In this document: positions 16,001-21,606 of the stretch, piece after piece | Numbering within the stretch: position 1 is the stretch's first letter | Layout: each line of letters begins with the position of its first letter | From: Symbiodinium natans | Taxonomy: Eukaryota > Sar > Dinophyceae > Suessiales > Symbiodiniaceae | Length of the DNA stretch: 22,583 bases | Direction: 5' to 3' | NCBI GenBank assembly: GCA_905221605.1 | Contig: CAJNDS010002190.1 | Span: 815,838-838,420 of the forward strand | Position numbers and translations under genes: made by a program | Notes under the pieces: model-generated | What the model saw: the letters and a program-made list of their open reading frames with translations, nothing else | Databases searched by the model: none | What the model was told of the DNA's origin: nothing

Positions 16001-18554
16001 AAACCCAAAACACACCAAACCCCATGTCCCAAGCTCCCTGCCGGGCTGCTGGGCAGGTCTTTCATGTGGGTGACCGTGCAGATGGTCCCCTGGGGCCTGT
16101 GTTAAGAGCGCAAGAGGGCTCTAGCGGTGTGTAGGGTGTAGGGTGTAGGGTGTAGGGTGTAGGGTGTAGGGTTCAGGGTTCAGGGTTCAGGGTTCAGGGT
16201 TCAGGGTTCAGGGTTTAGGGTTTAGGGTTTAGGGTTTAGGGTTTAGGGTTTAGGGTGTTAAGAGCCCTTCAGGGAGGAGGCTGTAGCCCAATGTTCACGA
16301 ACGTGCCCTGGTGCTCCCTAAGGCTGCCAAACCTTCCCCCTAAGGTTGTTTAGGCTTTTGTTTGGTTTAGAGTGTTTAGGCTATTGTTTGGTTTAGAGGG
16401 TTTAGGGTTTAGGGTTTAATTAGGGTTTAGGGTTTAGGGTTTAGGGTTTAGGGTTTAGGGTTTAGGCTACAAGGGTTTAGGGTTGAGGGTTCACAGTTTA
16501 GGGTCTATGAATTCTTCGTCCTTGAGGCTGTTGAAGCTATAGGGGTCTAGGGTTTAGGGTTGAAGGTTTAGAGGTTTAGGGGGTTAGGGTTTGAGAATCT
16601 AGGCCTGGAGGATTCAGGTTGTAGGGTTTAAGAGCTTCGTGAAGTCGAGGCAGACCGATCGCAATCTTTGCTGATACATTCATATATATGTATATGTGTG
16701 TATCTATTATGTAGTTTTTGATACACATATATATATATATACATGTATATATAGTCTCACATGAACCGAAGAATTGGGATCTAGGGTGCAGGGCGGTAAA
16801 GAGTAGGGACCCCAAAACCTTTAGAGTTCATCTCCTCCAGCAGGAGGGCCGGAAGCAGCACGAAATGAGAACTCCCCTTCGAAGCCTCAACCCTGGACCC
16901 TAAACCCCAAACCCCAAACCCTGAACCCTAAACCAGGGTGTAGGGTATAGGGTTTAGGGTTCAGGGTTTAGGCCCTAAACCCTGAACAGGGACGCTCGTT
17001 TAGAACAACTCCCACCCCACCTCCCACCCCCCCCCCCCCCCCCCCCCATCCCCCCCCCCCCCCGCATCAGCCCCCTGCAGCCAAAACGGGTGTTGCAGTA
17101 AGTGATTGTCATCCCAATTTTTTCTGTATGTGTGTCTATCTCTTCTATCGGTGGGCTGACAAACCGGGATTCCTTACAAAAAGCACGCTGTACAGAAAAA
17201 GCAAAGGCCTCATTTAGAATAACTGCCCCGAACATGCCATTGTCATAGTGGGGTGGGGGAGCATTGGAATAGACAATGAACGTTTTAGTACTATCCCAAC
17301 CGTGAACTAGATGCCAGGGCGGGGCTCTTTCATCGTGATGGAGCGCCTGGGCACACTGATGCTTGACATAGGCTTTGGGGGCCCTTCTTGGCCAGGAGTT
17401 TGGGGCCCATCCCCGCAGTAAGCCTGGGCTTAGGGTCTAAGGTTTAGGGTTTAGGGTTTAGGGATGTTTAGGGTTTAGGGATGTTCAGGCCTGAACCCCT
17501 TTCGAACCATTGGCCCTTGCCGCTCGCAGCTGCTGCGTTGAGGGGTTGGGGCGCCGAGGTTCCAAGTACATTCGTTGAAGCCATAACTACACCCTAAACC
17601 CTAAACCCTAAACCCTAAACCCTAAACCCTAGTTGCCTAACCTCCAAAACAAAAGATGAGAACCCCTATATTGCCCTGAGAGCCTTATGGGGGGGGTTCT
17701 TAAGCAAATCGTAGATGAAGCAGGCCTCTTGACTTTTCTCTAGTGGTTTTGATGTCTAGCCATGAGCCTGGAAGAAGGAACATCCGAACCCTACACCTTA
17801 AACCCCAAACCCTAATCCCCAAACTCGGAACCCCAAACCTAACCCCTGTGCCCCAAGCCTAAAACACCCTGAATCCGCCAAACCCCATGCCCTAAACCCT
17901 AAACCCTAAACCCTAAAACCCTAAAACCCTAAAACCCTAAAACCCTAAAACCCTAGAACCCTAAAACCCTAAAACCCTAAAACCCTAAAACCCTAAAACC
18001 CTAAAACCCTAAAACCCTAAAAACCCTAAAACCCTAAAACCCTAAAACCCTAAAGCCCTAAAACCCTAAAACCCTAAAACCCTAAAACCCTAAACCCTAA
18101 ACCCTAAAACCCTAAACCCTAAACTATATGCAAGGTACCTGAACCTTGGTGGCCCCCGTGACGGTCGCGCCCTGGGCCGGGCCATGGCGTCGCTGCACGC
18201 GCAGGTGCGAGGCCTTAGGGTTATGGTTCAGGGTTTAGGGTTTAGGGTTCGAGAACCAGGATCGATCCCATGTCTTTCACAGATGACATCCTAAGCCCTA
18301 TAGGCTAGAACCTAAGCCCTAAGCCCTGACTCCTAAGCCCTAAGCCCTAAGCCCTAAGCCCCAAGCCCTGAGCCTCAAGCCTCAAGCCCTAAGCCCTAAA
18401 CCCGAAGCCCTAAGCCCGAAGCCCGAAGCCCTAAGCCCCAGGCCCTAAACCCTAAACTTTGGCCCTAAACCCTAAGCCCTAAACCCTAAGCCCTAACCCT
18501 CTGAAGAAGCAAAGCGTGACCGAGAGCCAGGAGAATGACCGCTTCGGTTTCGAG
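12926..18554 (+). CDS. Fructosamine-3-kinase family protein, partial multi-exon gene (nine exons listed separately)
   Basis: Nine short exons (12926-12967, 13270-13347, 14408-14466, 15282-15348, 15605-15682, 16057-16084, 17318-17342, 18135-18204, 18507-18554) join without a stop into exactly 165 codons. The product follows the fructosamine-3-kinase (ketosamine kinase) fold in order: N-terminal helix (ELISWAE), glycine segment (LGGSEWSR), strand with the ATP-binding lysine (FYRLKTETGEFFVK), helix (MFLGEARGLLALAR), LRVPQVFHVGD, hinge (GSFIVMEYLNLGG), helix (ALGRAMASLH) and DRFGFE. Characterised members phosphorylate sugar adducts on protein lysines so that they decompose (protein deglycation); a cytosolic or plastid location cannot be decided here. 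The C-lobe (the DNTIG-TPQ segment, catalytic HGDLW and metal-binding motif) was not found downstream, so the gene either continues past the window or is broken. The true start is unknown; a leader-like exon lies at 10876. Family recognition is from memory of conserved motifs; splice sites are inferred. Confidence 0.75.
13270..13347 (+). CDS. Kinase gene exon b (N-terminal helix)
   Basis: Twenty-six codons, ending in FADELISWAE, phase 0 at both ends. The acceptor is TTTAG before G and the donor is GTGGGC after GCGGAG. The end resembles the N-terminal helix that precedes the glycine-rich segment in plant and algal fructosamine kinases (a DxIxxW-type helix). Joined to exon c it gives a continuous helix-loop. 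Confidence 0.5.
14338..14605. repeat. C-strand then G-strand tracts around exon c
   Basis: Short CCCTAAA words at 14338-14390, and TTTAGGG at 14478-14545 passing into GGGGGTTTT and GGGGTTTT variants to 14600. Confidence 0.8.
14408..14466 (+). CDS. Kinase gene exon c (glycine-rich segment)
   Basis: Nineteen codons plus two bases, containing SAPQSLGGSEWSR across the junction. The acceptor is GTGAG before G and the donor is GC (GCGCCTTGG). The last two bases AG plus the first base G of exon d restore an Arg codon. LGGSEWS matches the loop before the nucleotide-binding strand in this family. The intron that follows opens with (TTTAGGG)n and carries the 227-bp inverted-repeat element. Confidence 0.65.
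14709..14935. mobile_element. 227-bp element with 26-bp inverted ends
   Basis: The 26-bp left end, beginning CCCAGACCCCTGG (14709-14734), matches the inverted right end (14910-14935) at 25 of 26 positions. Inside are a 15-bp hairpin (AACAGCC... to ...GGCTGTT, about 14780-14812), a poly-G run (14818-14834) and a partial repeat of GGC(C/T)ACAAGGC. It lies in the intron between kinase exons c and d. No transposase; no clear target duplication. Confidence 0.6.
15145..15275 (+). repeat. (CCCTAAA)n at the 3' end of the c-d intron
   Basis: CCCTGAA units followed by about 13 CCCTAAA units, ending seven bases before the acceptor of exon d. Confidence 0.9.
15282..15348 (+). CDS. Kinase gene exon d (ATP-binding lysine strand)
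   Basis: One base plus 22 codons. FYRLKTETGEFFVKSS is the most diagnostic stretch: family members have a Y-x-L/E-T-x-x-G-x-F-F-V-K pattern here, the Lys being the conserved ATP-binding residue. The acceptor is CTGAG before G and the donor GC (AAG then GCAGGG), phase 0. Confidence 0.75.
15380..15560 (+). repeat. Degenerate C-strand tract upstream of exon e
   Basis: Mixed CCCTAAA, CCCCAAA and CCCGACA words in the intron between exons d and e. Confidence 0.8.
15605..15682 (+). CDS. Kinase gene exon e (MFxGEAxGL helix)
   Basis: Twenty-six codons, phase 0 at both ends. It starts with MFLGEARGLLALAR and ends with GLLRVPQ, matching the family's MFEGEAxGLxxL helix followed by a RVP turn. The acceptor is CGCCAG before ATG and the donor is GC (CAG then GCGCCGGG). 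The open frame continues in the intron for some codons but loses similarity. Confidence 0.8.
15821..15908. repeat. Left arm of long inverted repeat flanking exon f
   Basis: This arm pairs with 16260-16356. The inner 54 bp (15855-15908) match at 49 positions, and the outer part (AGCCTAAACAACCT and following) also matches apart from an 8-base insertion in the right arm. Telomere-like repeats of opposite strand continue the pairing inward (15912-16010 against 16125-16256). Confidence 0.8.
15912..16256. repeat. C-strand tract, exon f, G-strand tract with GGGTGTA and GGGTTCA patches
   Basis: CCCTAAGC/CCCTAAA units at 15912-16010. On the other side (GGGTGTA)n at about 16132-16170, (GGGTTCA)n at about 16170-16212, then (GGGTTTA)n to 16256. 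Each variant is locally homogeneous. Confidence 0.9.
16057..16084 (+). CDS. Kinase gene exon f (28-nt microexon)
   Basis: Nine codons plus one base: VFHVGDRAD, then a split Gly codon. The acceptor is GGGCAG and the donor GT (GTCCCC). It supplies the RVP-x-V-x-x-V-G-D segment expected between exons e and g. The exon sits between the two arms of a long inverted repeat (15821-15908 and 16260-16356), which could loop it out in the transcript. Confidence 0.65.
16260..16356. repeat. Right arm of long inverted repeat flanking exon f
   Basis: Inverted partner of 15821-15908. The frame GHVREHW is open in both arms, and one of the differences within it is synonymous (GTC/GTT), so the arms may derive from a duplicated coding fragment. 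Confidence 0.8.
16357..16675. repeat. G-strand telomere-like tract
   Basis: A ~28-bp tandem pair (TTAGGCT... GTTTGGTTTAGAG) at 16350-16405, TTTAGGG array at about 16398-16467, then degenerate words. It lies in the intron between exons f and g. Confidence 0.8.
16676..17317. other. Intronic unique stretch with TA microsatellite and C homopolymers
   Basis: TA/TG microsatellite at 16680-16755 able to fold on itself, a small C/G-strand telomere-like junction at 16895-16985, poly-C runs at 17027-17062, and a direct repeat CTC(G/A)TTTAGAA(C/T)AACT at 16997 and 17213. A minus-strand frame (17061-17235, MFGAVILNEAFAF...) is open but unrecognised. Confidence 0.4.
17318..17342 (+). CDS. Kinase gene exon g (25-nt microexon, hinge)
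   Basis: Two bases, seven codons and two bases. With its neighbours it reads RGSFIVMEYLNLGG, the family hinge (GSYIIMEF-x-x-x-GG in plants). The acceptor is GCCAG before G and the donor GC (GA then GCGCCTGG). An alternative reading runs on to a GTAAGC at 17416, but only the GC donor restores the hinge motif. Confidence 0.7.
17343..17891. other. Intron between exons g and h, mostly unique
   Basis: G-strand words at 17425-17485 near the 5' end, a short (CCCTAAA)n block at 17592-17630, unique and degenerate C-strand sequence to 17891. An open frame at 17485-17590 has no homology and falls inside this intron. Confidence 0.5.
17892..18125 (+). repeat. (CCCTAAAA)n variant array before exon h
   Basis: About 24 near-perfect 8-bp CCCTAAAA units (G-strand TTTTAGGG, the Chlamydomonas-type telomere repeat) bracketed by ordinary CCCTAAA units, ending ten bases before the acceptor of exon h. 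Confidence 0.9.
18135..18204 (+). CDS. Kinase gene exon h (LGRxxAxLH helix)
   Basis: One base plus 23 codons: YLNLGGPRDGRALGRAMASL, then HAQ. This matches the GG-x-x-(G/D)-x-x-x-LG-x-x-(L/M)A-x-LH segment after the hinge. The acceptor is GCAAG before G and the donor GT (CAG then GTGCGAG). It is enclosed by a CCCTAAAA tract upstream and TTTAGGG repeats downstream. Confidence 0.75.
18215..18500. repeat. G-strand then C-strand tracts in the h-i intron
   Basis: TTTAGGG words at 18215-18250; CCCTAAGC and CCCGAAGC variants fill 18295-18500. Confidence 0.85.
18507..18554 (+). CDS. Kinase gene exon i (FGFE)
   Basis: Sixteen codons, phase 0, ending SQENDRFGFE before a GC donor (GCAAGC). In plant members the same place reads FGFE followed by VDNTIG. 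The acceptor could be either of two AGs (start 18507 or 18510). No continuation with the expected DNTIG-TPQ motif was found downstream. Confidence 0.65.
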
Positions 18555-18572
18555 GCAAGCCTGCAGCGCGAG

Positions 18573-19068
18573 TCAGGGTTTAGGGGTTGAGGGGTTTGGG
18601 GTTTGAGGTTTAGGATTTAGGGTTTAGGGTTTAGGGTTCAGCGAACGCAAGTAGACGCATCCTCTTTGCATGATCCCTCCTTAGGCTTTACTCCATGGGG
18701 CGGGATGGGGGAGGCCTTGGGGGAGAGCACCAGCAAGCCCCAAACAGCCCCTTAACAACCCTTAACAACCCAAACTTAACAACCCTAACCCCCACCCCCA
18801 CCCCCCCCCCCCCCAAACCCCTCCTAAACCCCCCTTAAACCCGCCTAAGCCCTAATAAACCCTAAACCCTAATCCCTAAAACCCTCAACCCCTAAATTCC
18901 CTAAACCCCGAAACCCCTGAAAACCCTAAACTCTAATGGCCTGACATGGATGGCTCCTGAAGTCTCCGGTAAGCGTTTGAGCCATGCGGGGGTTTCCGAA
19001 AACGGGGTTTAGGGTTTAGGGTTTAGGGTTTCGGGTTTAGGGTTTAGGGTTTAGGGTTTAGGGTTTAG
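18573..19068. repeat. G-strand, C-strand and G-strand tracts after exon i
   Basis: TTTAGGG at 18573-18640, a unique stretch, a degenerate C-strand region with poly-C (18780-18935), the WMAPEV island, then TTTAGGG/TTTCGGG at 19005-19068. Confidence 0.8.
18936..18966 (+). CDS. Island with WMAPEVS frame before a GTAAGC donor
   Basis: The frame reads NGLTWMAPEVS, then a split codon before GTAAGC, a consensus donor. TWMAPEV resembles the APE motif of tyrosine-kinase-like protein kinases, a different fold from the fructosamine kinase upstream. No clear acceptor AG is seen within the telomere-like sequence before it, and 11 residues is short, so this may be chance. Confidence 0.2.
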
Positions 19069-19070
19069 GG

Positions 19071-19139
19071 AACCCCCTTTAAGGGGATGATACTCTACTT
19101 GGGGTATTAAAGGGGTATCCCCCATGTTGGGAAACACCC
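19071..19139. repeat. Dispersed ~70-bp repeat, copy 2 (inverted)
   Basis: Reverse-complement relative of 12655-12725, directly next to a TTTAGGG array, as copy 1 is next to a CCCTAAA array. A further partial copy (AAGGGG...TTGGGGTAT) reaches the window end at 22559-22583. Confidence 0.55.
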
Positions 19140-19142
19140 ATG

Positions 19143-19191
19143 TTGGCCACTTGCTTCACTTGCCCCATTTTTCACAGGGGTAAGTGGCCAA
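19143..19191. other. Hairpin with 10-bp perfect stem
   Basis: TTGGCCACTT (19143-19152) pairs with AAGTGGCCAA (19182-19191). GCCCC and GGGGT inside can extend the pairing. It directly follows the dispersed repeat and may be part of it. Confidence 0.6.
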
Positions 19192-19565
19192 GTGGGGTTT
19201 AAGTTTAGGTTCAGAGTTTAGGGTGTAGGGTTTTGGGCGAGCGCGTAGATTTTAAGGTTTTGGGCCAGGGTGTCGATTTTAGGGTTTTGGGGTTGAGCTC
19301 ACCTCTTCAAGTTGATTGACTCAGGGCTCAGGTTTCGATGGGGTGCAGGTGCAGGGGTTACCGTTTTCGGCCAAAGCAAGCACGGCCGGCCCTCCGTCCC
19401 CAACCCTGAAACCACGTGACAGCTGAGGGAGTGGGTGGGTTTAGGGTTCAGGGTTTTGCGGCATCCTTCGGATCGTCTGTAAACGAAAATTGTATATGGG
19501 GTTTACGGTTTAGGGTCTAGGGCCTATGGTCTAGGATCTAGGGTTCAGGGTTTAGAGGTTTACGG
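19192..19565. other. Degenerate G-strand sequence, no gene seen
   Basis: Loose GGGTTTTGG and GGGTTTAGG words with a GC-rich centre near 19340-19430 that is open in two frames; nothing conserved. Confidence 0.4.
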
Positions 19566-19667
19566 TTTGAAGACCGCAAGCACCCGGTCACTAGGTATGA
19601 TTCCCAGATGCCTTGATCAATATCCCTGCAAAGGTCAACAATACGCCTTTTGGCCAGCACAATGCCC
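19566..19667 (-). CDS. Minus-strand exon-like island
   Basis: On the minus strand, after CTAG before G, the frame reads GIVLAKRRIVDLCRDIDQGI, then WESYLVTGCL, open across the whole unique island with varied residues. The + strand has a shorter open frame (FEDRKHPVTRYDSQMP). G-strand repeats are on its left and C-strand repeats on its right, opposite to the + strand exons. This is what a minus-strand exon would show. Family not recognised. Confidence 0.3.
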
Positions 19668-19679
19668 CTAGCCCCAAGC

Positions 19680-20165
19680 CCTAAACCCTAAACCCTAACC
19701 CCTAACCCCTCAGCCCTAAGCCTTAAACCCTAAACCCTAAACCCTAAACCCTAAACCCTAAACCCTAAACCCTAAACCCCAAACCCTAAACCCTAAACCC
19801 TAAACCCCAAACCCTAAACCCTAAACCCTCCCTAAGCTTCCCGAAGGTTCCCTAAATGCCTGCCCACCTTAGATGCCCTCCCCCCTGAAGCGGCCTTATG
19901 AGTGCCTTGCTTGTTTGGTATGTGAGTGAGACACTTGCGGGTCCTGAGCCTCCTTACACTAACAGCTCCTTAAGAGGGATTAGGGTTTAGGGTTTAGGGT
20001 TTAGGGTTTAGGGTTTAGGGTTTAGGGTTTAGGGTTTAGGGTTTAGGGTGTGTCAGGGGAGGGCGCGCGCTCGGGTGTGAAACACCCCGGGCCGCGCGCT
20101 CGCGTTGCCCGTCAACCCACCCCGGCCACCCAAACTATACTCTATTAGGGTTTAGGGTTTATGGA
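19680..20165. repeat. C-strand array, unique island, G-strand array
   Basis: CCCTAAA with CCCCAAA variants at 19680-19829, a unique island to 19975, TTTAGGG at 19979-20049, a GC-rich near-palindrome (GCGCGCTCGGGTG... GGGCCGCGCGC, 20062-20101), and a few more G-strand words. Confidence 0.85.
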
Positions 20166-20216
20166 ATTTACTTTCTTGTGCTCTGATGCTTGCTTTGATG
20201 TTTTTAAAGTTGCGCT

Positions 20217-21060
20217 GTTAGGGTTTAAGCTGGGGTTGGGGGTAGCCTCGGCCCTTTTCGGGCCTTCGGCGTGTCAGGGCCCGTAGAGGCCCTTATTTAT
20301 TTGAAGGTCAGGGAAACCCTTTGTGTCTGCTTTTGGATTCCCCTTCTTTAAGGGCCTCAATTAAGCATCGATTTCACTACCAAAAAATCGCATTTTTCAT
20401 TGCGGGTACGGGCATCCTGGGGTCCCCCTTCTTTTAGGGGGCCTTTTGAAGCCTTTTGAAGTATTTTGGTGGCTCTTGGGGTCTCTCGGGGCCTTGTTCG
20501 GACCTTCGGCGTGTCAGGGGCCGTAGAGGCTTTATTCATTTAAAGGTCAGGGAACCTATTAATGAATTTTTCGCCAATGAGTCTTTCAATCGCTAGGGTT
20601 TAAGCTCGGGTTCGGGGTAGCCTCGGCCCTTTTCGGGCCTTCGGCAAGTTAGGGCCCGTAGAGGCCCTTATTTGCTTGAAGGCCTTCGTAGGGTTTTGCG
20701 GTGTTAGGGTTTAAGCTGGGGTTCGGGGTAGCCTCGGCCGTTTTCGGGCCTTCGGCACGTTAGGGCCCGTAGAGGCCCTTATTTGCTTGAAGGCCGTCGT
20801 AGGGTTTTGCGGTGTCAGGGTTTAGGCTGGGGTTCGGGGTAGTTTCGGTCCTTTTCGGGCCTTCGGCACGCGGGCCCGTAGAGGTCCTTGCTGATTTAGG
20901 GGGAGCCATCGATTTCAATACTAAAATGCGGGCAGGGGTGCCTAAAAACAATGTTTTCAATATTCTCATTGTGGGCACGGACAAATCTTGTGGTCCCCCT
21001 TCTTTCAGTGGGCCTTTTGAAGCTTTTGAAGCTTTTGGTGGCTCTTGGCGCCTCTTGGGG
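20217..21060. repeat. Composite tandem repeat: 111-bp A module and ~125-bp B module
   Basis: Module A (GGGTTTAAGCTGGGGTTCGG, then GGGCCTTCGGC and GGGCCCGTAGAGGCCC) occurs at about 20217-20313, partly at 20486-20550, then as head-to-tail copies starting near 20592, 20703 and 20814. Two of these are 111 bp and nearly identical. Module B (from ATCGATTTCA(C/A)TAC to TTTTGGTGGCTCTTGG) occurs at about 20368-20480 and 20908-21045. The order A-B-A'-A-A-A-B suggests unequal crossing over. Open frames inside are not supported as genes. Confidence 0.75.
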
Positions 21061-21606
21061 GCTTCCTAGGCCCTTAGCCGAGCCCTGGTTGGCCCTTGGT
21101 CCGGCAAGGGGCCTTGGCCAAGGGGGCGTATTGTTGGGGGTTCAGGTCCTTGCTTGGGGGGCCCTTGGCCTGGGCCAGGCCCCTTGGCGTGGCCCTTGGC
21201 TGACCCTTGGCCGGCAAGGGCCTATCGGAGTGTCTGGTGTGACAGAGTAATCGACAAGCAGTCAGGCATAAGAATTCCCTTACGAATGCCATCGGAGTGC
21301 CCGCTTGGTGTGGGGGACGCTTGCCTTGAGCCCTTGGCCCGGGCGGTGCTTGGCCCGGAGGCCCTTGGCCCGGGGGGCCCGGGGGGCCCTTGGCCCGCGG
21401 CCCCTTGGCCCGGGGGGCCCGGGGGCCCTTGGCCGGGGGGCCTTGGGCTGGGGCGCCTTGACCCGAAAAGGTCTTTTGGCCCCGAAGGCCCGGGGCCCTT
21501 GGCCCGGGGGCCCTTGGCCCAGCGGGCCCGGGGGGGGGGGTCTTGGCCCGATGGCCGGGGCCCTTGGCCCGGGGGGCCCGGCCCGGGGGCCCCTTGGCCC
21601 GGGGGC
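21061..21606. repeat. GC-rich CCCTTGGCC repeats
   Basis: Irregular head-to-tail GGCCCTTGGCCCGGGGG units, interrupted by a unique 95-bp island (21216-21310) in which ATCGGAGTG occurs twice. Long open frames on both strands (Gly/Pro/Ala/Trp-rich) result from the repeat, not from a gene. Confidence 0.75.

Noticed and set aside
17485-17590. Open frame EPLSNHWPLPLAAAALRG as another kinase exon
   Set aside because: It lies between exons g and h, which already join to complete the hinge, and it has the opposite repeat polarity to the other exons.
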